Source of the DNA: QYOJ01 sp043810345
GTDB taxonomy: Bacteria; Bacteroidota; Bacteroidia; Bacteroidales; FEN-979
Reading direction: 5' to 3'
NCBI GenBank assembly: GCA_043810345.1
Contig: JBDROF010000124.1
Span: forward strand, 1 to 54,949
DNA: 54,949 nucleotides
Positions 25,577 through 35,236 of this stretch are shown in pieces (position 1 is the stretch's first letter; each line of letters opens with the position of its first letter). Both the position numbers and the translations under genes were made by a program. Under the pieces are notes generated by a model. That model saw only the letters and a program-made list of their open reading frames with translations, was not told the origin of the DNA and did not search any database.

Positions 25577-28500
25577 GTGAGGAAATTTACACTTCTTTTA
25601 CTTGTTTTCAGTTGCCCGTTATTCATGCGGGCTTCTTCTGTTGATGGAAGTAACCTTGTACCAATTTCCTTTTTACCAGATACTACCGGTACTGATACTA
25701 CATTGACCTATCCGTTTACCCCTGAGATGGTTGATCCTTCTAATCCCGAAGTTCACCCCCTCTACCTGCAGAATCCCTCCAACATCACCACGGAGATCAT
25801 CTATGATCCCGCAACACGACAGTATGTCAAGCAATACAGGATCGGAAACCAGACCTACCGGATCCCCACTACGCTCACCTTTGACGATTACCAGGAAGAG
25901 GATATGGAGACGATGGTAAAGAGTTACTGGAAAGAGCGCGCGGAGGCTGCCAGTATCGACAACAGCGGCGGACTGATCCCCAAGATCCACATCCCCGGCA
26001 AGGTGTTCGAGACCATTTTCGGGAACAATACGGTGGATATCCGGCCACAGGGTTCAGCGGAGATCAAATTCGGCATCGTGTCGAACAAACGCGATGACCC
26101 GGCTCTCAATACCCGTCAACGAAGACAAACCAACTTCGACTTCGATGAACGGATCCAGATGAACGTCATAGCCAAGATCGGTGATAAGATCGAGTTCCGG
26201 ACCAGCTACAACACCGAAGCTACATTTGATTTTGAGAACAAGTTGAAGTTGAAATACGAAGGGAAAGAGGATGAGATCATCCAGCTGATTGAAGCCGGTG
26301 ATGTAAATATGCCACTCTCCAGTACCCTGATAAGAGGGACGGAGGCACTGTTTGGCATCAAAACCAAGCTGCGATTTGGCCGGACCACGATAACAGCCCT
26401 CTACTCACAGCAAAAAAGCGAGACCAGGAACATCACGGTGGAAGGGGCAGCACAGAGAAGCGAATTCAGTATTCGTGCCGATGAGTACGAAGAGAACCGC
26501 CACTTCTTCCTTGCCCAGTATTTCCGTAACTCCTACAAACACTCCCTCAGCACCCTTCCCATCATCAGTACCAATATCAACATCCTGAAGATCGAGGTGT
26601 GGGTCACCAACATCGGAGCTGCCGTTACCGAGAACAGGAACATCGTTGCCTTCCAGGACCTGGGTGAAAATGCCCCCTACAATACCCGGAACTTCCAGGG
26701 AATCCCGGGTCGGATCTATCCGAATAACAACTCCAATACCCTCTTCAACAGGATCATGCCAAACCCGGCTGATACGACAAAGGTGAGGAATATCAATGTC
26801 GTTTCTGAGTACCTCAAAGGAGCCCCGTTTTTCCTCACATCAGGGATCGACTTTGAGAAAGTGGAGAGCGCCAGGAAACTGCTGCCTACCGAGTACTCCT
26901 TCAACTCCAAGCTGGGTTTCATCTCGCTTAATACCTCCCTGAACCCTGACCAGATCCTGGGTGTGGCCTTCCAGTATCAGCTTGTTGGCGATACCACTGT
27001 TTACCAGGTTGGAGAATTTTCCGATGAGGGGATCATTGCACCGCAGAGCCTCATTGTGAAATTGCTCAAGAGCACGGCCCTGAACACGCGGGTTCCTATC
27101 TGGAATCTGATGATGAAGAATGTCTATCCGCTGGGCGCCTATCAGATCCAACCAAACGATTTCACCCTCAACATCCTCTACTCAGGGAATGCCAACGGCG
27201 TACCAACTGCTTACCTGGAGGAGACCCGCGTCAAAGGGATCCCACTGATCCGGGTCCTCAACTGGGACAACCTGAATCAGCAGCTCAACCCCCCTGCCGA
27301 CGGGCTCTTCGACTTCATCAATAACGCCACCACACAGGGAGGAACCATCCAGTCGTCGAACGGCCGCGTTTTCTTTACGGTACTGGAACCCTTCGGACAG
27401 GATCTCCGGGATTCGATCTTCGATCCGGCCGATCCCAAAAGATCCCTGGAGCTGGCCGACAAGTATTGCTTCGACTCTCTCTATACCGTTACCAAAACCA
27501 TTGCGAGACAATATCCTGACAAGAATAAGTTTGTCCTGGAAGGATTCTATAAATCGACTACCGGGTCGGAGATTTCGCTCAACGCCCTGAACGTTCCCCA
27601 GGGATCAGTCCGCGTTTATGCCGGCGGGATCCTGCTGACCGAAAATGTAGACTATACGGTCGACTACACCCTGGGCAGGGTACGGATCATCAACGAGGGG
27701 ATTCTGAATTCCGGTACTCCAATCAACATCTCCCTCGAAAGCAACGAGCTTTTCAACATCCAGACGAAGCGACTCATGGGCGCCAACGTGGATTTTAAAC
27801 TGAATAAAAATTTCCAGATGGGTGCTACCATCATGAACCTTAATGAGCGCCCCCTGACCCAACATGTGAACTACGGGGATGAGCCGATCTCCAATACCAT
27901 CTGGGGTGTGAACCTGATGTACCGCAAGGAGTCACGACTACTCACCAGGCTGATTGATGCACTGCCCCTGATCTCCACCAAAGCACCTTCCAATATTGCC
28001 ATTGACGGGGAATTTGCCCACTTTATCCCGGGCCATTCCAAAGCGATTGGAAGAGCCGGAACTACCTACATCGATGATTTCGAAGGAGCAAAATCCACCA
28101 TCGACCTGCGGAATATCGGAACCTGGTTCATGGCCAGTACTCCGCAAGGGCAAACTGATGCCACGATGTTCCCCGAAGCAGCTCCCGGCACCGGACTGGC
28201 CTATGGCTTTAACCGCTCAAGGCTGGCCTGGTATGTCATCGATCCGCTTTTTTACGACCGCAATACCAGCCTGGTGCCTCCGAATGTGACCAACAATGAG
28301 CTCTCCAGGCAATATGTAAGGCAGATCTGGGAATCGGAGGTATTCCCTAATAAGGAACCCCTTAACGGCGTTCCGGTCAACCTGGCGGTACTCAATTTGG
28401 CATTCTACCCTTCAGAAAGGGGGAGTAACAACTACGACGTGCTTCCCACAAGCTATTCCAAAGGGATTGGTGCCGATGGTCTGCTCATCCAACCAAACAC

Positions 28501-31500
28501 CAGATGGGGAGGGATCATGCGCAGGATTGAGTCCTCAGATTTCGATGCAGCCAACATCCAATACATTGAATTCTGGATGATGGATCCCTTTGCCTACGAC
28601 TCCACAAACTCCGGTGAGCTCTATTTCAACCTAGGGGATATCAGCGAAGATATTTTGCAGGATGGCAGGAAAAGCTTTGAGAACGGATTGCCTGTCAATG
28701 AAATCGTGACCAATGTCGATACCACCATCTGGGGGCGCGTTCCCACGATTCAGGCACTGGTAGAGGCGTTCGACAACAATCCTGCTTCCCGTCCCTATCA
28801 GGATGTCGGTTACGATGGCCTTGGCGACATCGATGAACTCTCCTTTTTTGACACCACCTACATGGTAAAACTCAACAACCTATTTGGACCAGGGTCTCCT
28901 GCTTACAAGCAGGCGGCCTTCGATCCTTCGGCCGATGATTATCACTACTTCAGGGGGGGCGATTACGATAACGATCCGTCATATGCCAGCGTGCTGGAAC
29001 GCTACAAAAAATATAACAACACCGAAGGGAACTCACCCTCCGCTGAGACCTCACCCGAAAGCTATCCGACCCTTGCAACCACGCTTCCAAACGTTGAAGA
29101 TATCAATAAAGACAACACCCTCAGTGAAGCAGAACGGTACTACCAGTACAAGATTCTGTTGCAACCGGAAAAGATGAAACCGGGGTTGAACTACATTACC
29201 AACGTCTATGAAGCGACCGATATCCCGCTGGCTGACGGATCCAGGGGGAGGGTCAAATGGTACCAGTTCAAGATCCCGATCCGGACCCCCGATAAGGTGG
29301 TCGGAGATATCCAGGGCTTTACATCGATCCGCTTCATACGACTCTTTCTCAAAGGATTTGAAAAAGAGGTGGTATGCCGTTTTGCCACCCTGGAACTGAC
29401 CCGTGGCGAGTGGCGGCGATACGACTTCAGCCTCCTCGCACCGGGAGAATACATCCCCAATGAATACCAGAATCAGACCACTTTCGACCTCAGTACAGTC
29501 AGTATTGAGGAAAATGGCAGCAAAGAGCCAATTCCCTATGTGATGCCTCCGGGTATCCAGCGGGAGACAAACTGGGCTTCCACCAACTTCCAGCGACTGA
29601 ATGAGCAGTCGATGTCACTCAGCATCTGCGACCTGGTTGACGGAGATGCCCGGGCGGCTTATAAGACCGTGGAGTTTGACTTCCGCCAGTTCAAACGGTT
29701 GAAGATGTTTGTGCATGCTGAACAGGCCCTCCAGAGCCAGGACCTGAAGGATGGGGACCTGACGGTATTCATGCGGATGGGCAGCGACTTCACCGAGAAC
29801 TTCTATGAGTACGAGATCCCACTGACGTTTACTCCGTGGGGAACCAACGCAACCGATCCGGAAGCTATCTGGCCGGAAGCCAACGCATTTGACATCGATC
29901 TCGACCAGCTGGTAGAGGTCAAATATGAACGGATCATTGAGATGCGGAAACCCGGAAGCACACTGACCCTTTCGATGCCTTATTCGCAATACGACGGAAA
30001 AAACAAGGTGACCGTGGTGGGATCACCAACTATCAGCGATGTCAGAGCGATCATGATCGGGATCCGGAATCCGAAGAAAACCAGTACCTCGCCCGATGAT
30101 GACGGCCAGGCTAAATGTGCCGAGATCTGGGTGGACGAGTTGCGTCTGAGCGATTTCAACAAAAAAGGAGGATGGGCGGCCGTTGCCCGGGTAGCAGCCA
30201 ACCTGGCCGATCTGGGCCGGGTGCAACTTACCGGCAGTTATAGCAGTGCCGGTTTTGGATCGATCGAGCAGAAGACTACGGAACGTCCCATGGAGGCGGT
30301 GACATTGCTGGGATTTGATACCGATATTGAATTCGGGAAATTCTTCCCGGAAAGTACCGGTATCCGGATCCCGATGCATTTCGACTACTCCCTCCAAAAG
30401 ATCATGCCTCTGTATGATCCGCTCAATCCTGACCTCTACCTCTCCGATGTGACCGATGCGATGGATACCAAGCATCAGAAAGACTCGATTCGGAGCCTGG
30501 CCATCGATTATACCGAGCGCAAGAACTTCAACCTGATGAATGTCAGAAAAGACCGGAAAAACAATAAGAAGGTCCGCCCATACGATATTGAAAACTTTAA
30601 CGTGAGTTACGCCTATTCTGAGATCTTCCACAGCAGCCCGGATATCGAACACGAATTGCGCAGGCGATACTCCGGGGGAATTGGATACAACTTTTCCATC
30701 ACCCCAAAGAATGTCAAACCTTTCGACAAATCGAAATTTTTATCACGTAACAAAGCTTTCCAGCTGATCAAGGATTTCAATTTCTATTACATCCCAAAGA
30801 ATTTCTCGTTCCGGACTGATATGACCCGAGAGTATGATCAGCGGAAATTCAGGAACAAAAGCAGGGGGATTGTTCCAATGGAGACATTCTACATCAAGCG
30901 CTGGGACTGGACCCGTATCTATGACCTGAAATACGACTTCAGCAAATCGCTTCGTTTTTCCTGGGCAGCCAATGCCAGTTCCTTCATCAACGAACCGCCA
31001 GGGAAAATTGACAAATCATCCCGCGACCAAGTCTGGGACGAAATCTTTTCCATAGGAACGATGAACAATTACAACCAGCAGGCTTCCATTACCTGGGAGC
31101 TTCCCTTCTCCAAGATCCCGCTGTTGAATTTTATCAACCTTACGGCAGGGTATCAAACGGGCTATCGCTGGACAGCAAGTCCGGTCTCGGTACAGCAGAA
31201 GCTGGGGAATTTGATTGAGAACAATGTGACCTACGCCTTGAACGGAGGGATGAATATGGTCAATCTCTACAACAAGGTGCCCTACCTGAAAAAGATCAAC
31301 CAGGGGGTCAAACGGTCGCTGGATCAGCGTTCCATGTTGCCCGGGAAACCGGGTGGGAAAGACCCTGGCCTTACGCAGACCAATGTACCTGACAGTCTGA
31401 AACCGGAGAAGCCCAAATTCAACGTAGGGAAATTCCTGGTGGAGGGATTCCTGAGGATCCTGATGAGCGTAAGAAAAACCACCTTCCAGTATACACAGGG

Positions 31501-32806
31501 GCACGGGATCATGCTCCCCGGGTTTACACCGGAACCCGACATCCTGGGGATCAACCTTTCGATGAATGCTCCTGGATTAGGATTTGTTTTCGGGCAGCAG
31601 AAAGATATCCGACAAAAAGCGGTGGAGGGTGGCTGGATGACGATGGATACTCTCATGAACTCGCCGTATAACGTGAAGTTCAACGAAAATCTGAACATCA
31701 CAGCCAGTGTGGAACCGCTCCGGGATTTTCGGATAGAGGTGAACGTAACCAAGCAACAGGGAAGTTACCGCCAGGAGTATTTCAAAGCCGACCGAAATGG
31801 GAACTTTCATTCCTACTCCCCGCAACTCAACGGAAACTACACCATGTCGTATATCATCATAGGGACCTCTTTTACCAAAGATGTAGAGGAAAATATTTCC
31901 CTGTTGTTCGAGAATCTGAAATCATCCCGTTTGGTGATTGCCCAACGTTTTGCCCGGGAGAATCCCTGGTCGGACGGCATCGATTCACTGGGATACCCCA
32001 AAGGTTACGGAGCTACCAACCAGGAAGTGCTGGCCGTTGCATTTTTGGCAGCCTACAAAGGCAAAGATCCGTCGAAGATCGGTCTGACAGCCTTCCCTAA
32101 GATCCCACTTCCGAACTGGAGAATTACCTATGACGGATTATCCAAAATGAAAATTTTCCGCCGGGTCCTGAGGAACCTGACCCTGTCTCACTCCTACATA
32201 GCAACCTATTCGGTCGGAGGATTTGTGTCGAACATTCAATTCGAAGAACGCAATGGATTCCCATATGCTGTCAACGTAGCAGGAAACTTCATCCCGAAGC
32301 GGGAATTGAACGTGGTCACCATGACGGAGCAGTTCAGCCCCCTGATCCGGTTTGATATGGGATGGATCAACAGCCTGCTCACGACCTTCGAGATCCGGAA
32401 ATCAAGAAACCTGAGTTTCAGCTTTGTAAATAATCAATTGACGGAAATCAAGAGCACCGAGTACATAGTGGGTGTCGGCTACCGATTTAAAAATATCAGG
32501 TTGAACTTCTCCGGACTTTTAGGAGGAGGGAGCAAAGCCCGCACTACCAGCGACCTGAACCTCAAACTGGATTTTTCCCTGCGACAAAACAAAACCGTTC
32601 TCCGCCGGGTGGATGAAGAGATCAACCAGGTATCGAGCGGACAACAGCGGATCGCCATTAATTTTTCGGCAGATTACAACCTGAGTGCACGGTTCAATAT
32701 ACGGTTCTATTTCGACAAGGATATCATGTCGCCGTATGTCTCAAATCAGTACAGGACCTCGAATACTCAGGGTGGTTTAGCCCTCCGTTTTACCCTTTCT
32801 CAATAA
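25577..32806 (+). CDS. sprA: Type IX secretion system outer-membrane translocon SprA/Sov
   Basis: 2409 residues with a signal peptide (MRKFTLLLLVFSCPLFMRAS), starting at a GTG three bases after ruvA. This length and the repeated N-terminal motifs (FGNNTVDIRPQGSAEIKFG, TYIDDFEGAKSTIDLR, WVDELRLSDFNKKGGWA) are characteristic of SprA, the very large 36-strand barrel through which T9SS cargo crosses the outer membrane. The C-terminal third is rich in alternating aromatic strands and ends FRTSN-type barrel sequence with LRFTLSQ, the last residue being an exposed barrel end. The T9SS-sorted proteins at 33.9, 50.8 and 53 kb are its likely cargo. Confidence 0.96.
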   Translation: MRKFTLLLLVFSCPLFMRASSVDGSNLVPISFLPDTTGTDTTLTYPFTPEMVDPSNPEVHPLYLQNPSNITTEIIYDPATRQYVKQYRIGNQTYRIPTTLTFDDYQEEDMETMVKSYWKERAEAASIDNSGGLIPKIHIPGKVFETIFGNNTVDIRPQGSAEIKFGIVSNKRDDPALNTRQRRQTNFDFDERIQMNVIAKIGDKIEFRTSYNTEATFDFENKLKLKYEGKEDEIIQLIEAGDVNMPLSSTLIRGTEALFGIKTKLRFGRTTITALYSQQKSETRNITVEGAAQRSEFSIRADEYEENRHFFLAQYFRNSYKHSLSTLPIISTNINILKIEVWVTNIGAAVTENRNIVAFQDLGENAPYNTRNFQGIPGRIYPNNNSNTLFNRIMPNPADTTKVRNINVVSEYLKGAPFFLTSGIDFEKVESARKLLPTEYSFNSKLGFISLNTSLNPDQILGVAFQYQLVGDTTVYQVGEFSDEGIIAPQSLIVKLLKSTALNTRVPIWNLMMKNVYPLGAYQIQPNDFTLNILYSGNANGVPTAYLEETRVKGIPLIRVLNWDNLNQQLNPPADGLFDFINNATTQGGTIQSSNGRVFFTVLEPFGQDLRDSIFDPADPKRSLELADKYCFDSLYTVTKTIARQYPDKNKFVLEGFYKSTTGSEISLNALNVPQGSVRVYAGGILLTENVDYTVDYTLGRVRIINEGILNSGTPINISLESNELFNIQTKRLMGANVDFKLNKNFQMGATIMNLNERPLTQHVNYGDEPISNTIWGVNLMYRKESRLLTRLIDALPLISTKAPSNIAIDGEFAHFIPGHSKAIGRAGTTYIDDFEGAKSTIDLRNIGTWFMASTPQGQTDATMFPEAAPGTGLAYGFNRSRLAWYVIDPLFYDRNTSLVPPNVTNNELSRQYVRQIWESEVFPNKEPLNGVPVNLAVLNLAFYPSERGSNNYDVLPTSYSKGIGADGLLIQPNTRWGGIMRRIESSDFDAANIQYIEFWMMDPFAYDSTNSGELYFNLGDISEDILQDGRKSFENGLPVNEIVTNVDTTIWGRVPTIQALVEAFDNNPASRPYQDVGYDGLGDIDELSFFDTTYMVKLNNLFGPGSPAYKQAAFDPSADDYHYFRGGDYDNDPSYASVLERYKKYNNTEGNSPSAETSPESYPTLATTLPNVEDINKDNTLSEAERYYQYKILLQPEKMKPGLNYITNVYEATDIPLADGSRGRVKWYQFKIPIRTPDKVVGDIQGFTSIRFIRLFLKGFEKEVVCRFATLELTRGEWRRYDFSLLAPGEYIPNEYQNQTTFDLSTVSIEENGSKEPIPYVMPPGIQRETNWASTNFQRLNEQSMSLSICDLVDGDARAAYKTVEFDFRQFKRLKMFVHAEQALQSQDLKDGDLTVFMRMGSDFTENFYEYEIPLTFTPWGTNATDPEAIWPEANAFDIDLDQLVEVKYERIIEMRKPGSTLTLSMPYSQYDGKNKVTVVGSPTISDVRAIMIGIRNPKKTSTSPDDDGQAKCAEIWVDELRLSDFNKKGGWAAVARVAANLADLGRVQLTGSYSSAGFGSIEQKTTERPMEAVTLLGFDTDIEFGKFFPESTGIRIPMHFDYSLQKIMPLYDPLNPDLYLSDVTDAMDTKHQKDSIRSLAIDYTERKNFNLMNVRKDRKNNKKVRPYDIENFNVSYAYSEIFHSSPDIEHELRRRYSGGIGYNFSITPKNVKPFDKSKFLSRNKAFQLIKDFNFYYIPKNFSFRTDMTREYDQRKFRNKSRGIVPMETFYIKRWDWTRIYDLKYDFSKSLRFSWAANASSFINEPPGKIDKSSRDQVWDEIFSIGTMNNYNQQASITWELPFSKIPLLNFINLTAGYQTGYRWTASPVSVQQKLGNLIENNVTYALNGGMNMVNLYNKVPYLKKINQGVKRSLDQRSMLPGKPGGKDPGLTQTNVPDSLKPEKPKFNVGKFLVEGFLRILMSVRKTTFQYTQGHGIMLPGFTPEPDILGINLSMNAPGLGFVFGQQKDIRQKAVEGGWMTMDTLMNSPYNVKFNENLNITASVEPLRDFRIEVNVTKQQGSYRQEYFKADRNGNFHSYSPQLNGNYTMSYIIIGTSFTKDVEENISLLFENLKSSRLVIAQRFARENPWSDGIDSLGYPKGYGATNQEVLAVAFLAAYKGKDPSKIGLTAFPKIPLPNWRITYDGLSKMKIFRRVLRNLTLSHSYIATYSVGGFVSNIQFEERNGFPYAVNVAGNFIPKRELNVVTMTEQFSPLIRFDMGWINSLLTTFEIRKSRNLSFSFVNNQLTEIKSTEYIVGVGYRFKNIRLNFSGLLGGGSKARTTSDLNLKLDFSLRQNKTVLRRVDEEINQVSSGQQRIAINFSADYNLSARFNIRFYFDKDIMSPYVSNQYRTSNTQGGLALRFTLSQ

Positions 32807-32850
32807 TGAAAAAAAGGTTATTTTTACCGAAATAATAAACTGTAAAATCC

Positions 32851-33231
32851 ATGAACGTTCCTGACAACCTGAAGTACACAAAAGACCATGAGTGGCTGAA
32901 GACCGACGGCGAATTTGCCTTTATAGGGATCACTGATTATGCACAGCATGAACTGGGCGATATCGTATTTATTGAAGTTGAAACTGTGGGAGAGACCCTG
33001 GATAGGGAAGAGGCTTTTGGAACCATCGAAGCGGTAAAAACAGTCTCCGACATCTTGATGCCGGTAGGTGGAGAGGTGCTTGAATTCAATGAGGAACTTT
33101 CATCCAAACCAGAGATCATCAATCAGGATCCCTATGATCAGGGATGGATTGTGCGGATCAAGGTTTCGGATCCCGCCGAGATGGAGGAGCTCCTTGACGC
33201 TGCTCAATACAAAGAGCTCATCCAGCCTTAA
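32851..33231 (+). CDS. gcvH: Glycine cleavage system H protein
   Basis: 126 residues, normal length. It carries a lipoyl arm that shuttles the aminomethyl group between the P, T and L proteins. The lipoylation site is in GTIEAVKTVSDILMPVGG (Lys about 64). The start KYTKDHEWLKTDGEFAFIGI is typical. gcvP and gcvT are not in the window; the sprA-gcvH-vanZ order is a conserved Bacteroidota arrangement and not evidence of a glycine-cleavage operon. Confidence 0.96.
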   Translation: MNVPDNLKYTKDHEWLKTDGEFAFIGITDYAQHELGDIVFIEVETVGETLDREEAFGTIEAVKTVSDILMPVGGEVLEFNEELSSKPEIINQDPYDQGWIVRIKVSDPAEMEELLDAAQYKELIQP

Positions 33232-33252
33232 GCTGGAACCATCACCAAAGGC

Positions 33253-33651
33253 GTGCGACAATTTTTCCGAAATACCCGGTGGGCCATTTTGTGGGGAATC
33301 TTTATTTTTCTTCTCACCGGCATCCCTGGATCCGTTCTGCCGAAACTTCCCTCATACATCGATCTGTTTCAACCTGATAAGCTGGCACATCTGTTTGTGT
33401 TTGCTGTCTTTTTTATCCTGCTTATCAGAAGCTTTCGTAATCCGGGAACACCTTCTCAGGTGACCCGGAATCAGGTGTTTTTTGCATTTCTGATCAGCAT
33501 GTTCCTCGCTGGCGCCACGGAGTTGCTTCAGGAGTTTGTAATCCCTTTGCGGGTTGCCTCCATCTGGGATTTCATCGCCAACCTAGCAGGATGCCTGGCG
33601 GGGTGGGGAATAATGAGAGTATGGACGAGGGACGAAGGACGTGAGACGTGA
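33253..33651 (+). CDS. VanZ-like membrane protein
   Basis: 132 residues starting at GTG 33253, with four hydrophobic segments (AILWGIFIFLLTGIPGSVLP, LAHLFVFAVFFILLI, FFAFLISMFLAGATELLQEF, IWDFIANLAGCLAGWG). The motif LDKLAHL-like PDKLAHLFVFA and TELLQEFVIPLRVASIWDF are VanZ family marks. The biochemical role is unknown in most members. The last eight residues, TRDEGRET, are encoded by the GACGAAGGACGTG repeat tract that follows, so the original stop has been overrun. Confidence 0.88.
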   Translation: MRQFFRNTRWAILWGIFIFLLTGIPGSVLPKLPSYIDLFQPDKLAHLFVFAVFFILLIRSFRNPGTPSQVTRNQVFFAFLISMFLAGATELLQEFVIPLRVASIWDFIANLAGCLAGWGIMRVWTRDEGRET

Positions 33652-33735
33652 GACGTGAGACGTCCAACTTGTCTAACTCGTCTAACCCGTCCAACCAGTC
33701 CGCTTGTCCGCTTGTCCGCTGGTCTAACCTGTCAC
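33624..33735. repeat. Repeat-word tract overrunning the vanZ 3' end
   Basis: GACGAGGGACGAAGGACGTG and following gagacg copies are succeeded by words such as cgtccaacttgtctaactcg and tccgcttgtccgcttgtccg. The first part is read as the vanZ C-terminus. The rest of the 305-base gap to the next gene is AT-rich and holds the sigma-54-like promoter. Confidence 0.75.
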
Positions 33736-33874
33736 CTACCAATCACCTCTTCCCTCTTCCCTAAACTTGTATTGTCCAATTCTTTTACACTGACTGTCAA
33801 TATTTTTGACCCATTTTACATGTGTTCCATAGTAAGGAAAAAATAATATATTGATTGCGAATATGTTAAATATC

Positions 33875-33890
33875 TGGCACGTTTTTTGCA
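33875..33890 (+). promoter_or_regulatory. Sigma-54 (RpoN) type -24/-12 promoter
   Basis: TGGCACGTTTTTTGCA is an exact match to the RpoN consensus TGGCACG-N4-TTGCW, with correct GG-to-GC spacing. It lies 66 bases before the ATG of the T9SS cargo gene at 33957. In between, a six-codon frame MRKIFL (33909-33929) in phase with the gene ends in TAA. Confidence 0.75.
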
Positions 33891-33956
33891 TAATAACCAT
33901 AAATAACAATGAGAAAAATCTTCCTTTAATTCCTAAATCCTAAAGTTATAAAAAAG

Positions 33957-35216
33957 ATGTTCTTTTTTAAATGTTTGATCTCAGCATCTTTTATGCTGTG
34001 TACTTCTATTACTTTTCCTGCATCTGTTACTTTTCAAGGTAGTGGAACAACAACTTCAATTGCCAAAGGTGGTGATTTCCTATCAAGTTCTGGGAGTTTA
34101 TCTGGATTTGCAACTGGATATTACAGAATTATATTAACAAAATCAGGAGATTTTGAAGTTCAAAATTATTATGTAATAATTGGTGGAGTTATGTATAATA
34201 ATAATAATATTGTATACTTGGAGAATACAACATATTCATTTAAAGTTCATTATACAGTTCCAACTTCTGTGTCTTGTGCTATGACCGGCACGTTTCGAGT
34301 TGAATTTTATGACAACCAAGATCGACAAATCACCGACAATTCAGGAAACGCTTTAGTGGTAAATGGTTCCATTTCCGGAAATACAGATATTTGCGGTCTG
34401 AATCAAAATAGGTCATTTTCATTAGCTCTTCCACCTTATTCAGGAGGCGGATCTTGGCAGTGGAATATCAACCAATCCGGTTGGTTAATTAATGGCCAGT
34501 CGCCTCCGGTTTCTACTTCCTCGCTTAATGTCACTATTACAACTCCAAATCAAGCAAGTACTGCCACATTATCAATCACTGGATCCTGGCTTTGTAATAC
34601 GGTTTCAACTCCTATTCGCTGTAATCCTACGGCACCTCCCACGCCAACTTTTATAAATAAATATCGTCTGGGTTCCACCTGTTATTATTACCTTACGACA
34701 AATACATACTCAAGTGCCACATCCTATGAATGGTCATGCAATAGTAGTTTTTCGAATTCATGGATTACAACTAACAGTACTACTCAAACTATAGGTGTTA
34801 ATTGTCCGGATCTGCTTGAAAGCACATCTGTTCCTGTCTATGTAAGAGCAAGAAATGGATGTGGTTCATCCTCCACTAAGTATCAATACACCTACTTCCC
34901 TCCACTTTCAAATTGTATGATGAAACCCGTTGTAGGAGGTGATACAACTTCAATAATTTCAGATCCCCTGGAACATGCTGTGTCTGAACATTATAAAATA
35001 AAAAATCTTAGTAATGGAGCCTTCGAAATTTTATTTGATAATATTTCAAATGATCGTATCGTTTGCATATATTCAATAAATGGAGCATTCCTAAATTCAA
35101 TTCAATCGGGAGGAAATTCTATCAAAATCGATTTAAGTGCTAAACCTAAAGGTATTTATTTTGTAAAACTTACCGATATAGGTATTTCTGAAATCATTAA
35201 ACTTGTTAATAATTAG
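33957..35216 (+). CDS. Secreted protein with Ig/PKD-like repeats and T9SS sorting domain
   Basis: 419 residues, AT-rich compared with its neighbours. A signal peptide (FFKCLISASFMLCTSITFPA) is followed by Ser/Thr/Asn-rich beta regions: SGSLSGFATGYYRIILT, and SWQWNINQSGWLINGQSPPV, which look like Ig/PKD-type 'meaning and ordering of question' domains seen in Bacteroidota surface proteins. The last 75 residues (NLSNGAFEILFDNISNDRIV ... KPKGIYFVKL ... IIKLVNN) are a T9SS type-A sorting domain. Function unknown. The sigma-54-like promoter upstream is the best candidate for its control. Confidence 0.8.
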   Translation: MFFFKCLISASFMLCTSITFPASVTFQGSGTTTSIAKGGDFLSSSGSLSGFATGYYRIILTKSGDFEVQNYYVIIGGVMYNNNNIVYLENTTYSFKVHYTVPTSVSCAMTGTFRVEFYDNQDRQITDNSGNALVVNGSISGNTDICGLNQNRSFSLALPPYSGGGSWQWNINQSGWLINGQSPPVSTSSLNVTITTPNQASTATLSITGSWLCNTVSTPIRCNPTAPPTPTFINKYRLGSTCYYYLTTNTYSSATSYEWSCNSSFSNSWITTNSTTQTIGVNCPDLLESTSVPVYVRARNGCGSSSTKYQYTYFPPLSNCMMKPVVGGDTTSIISDPLEHAVSEHYKIKNLSNGAFEILFDNISNDRIVCIYSINGAFLNSIQSGGNSIKIDLSAKPKGIYFVKLTDIGISEIIKLVNN

Positions 35217-35236
35217 CATCTATTTATTTGGCATAA

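Noticed and set aside
30023..30652. 209-residue minus-strand frame inside sprA
   Set aside because: Shadow frame opposite the conserved SprA region; no start or family signal.
33909..33929. Six-codon leader peptide MRKIFL as an attenuator
   Set aside because: It is too short, has no regulatory codons or alternative hairpins that I can see, and is mentioned only as part of the promoter region.
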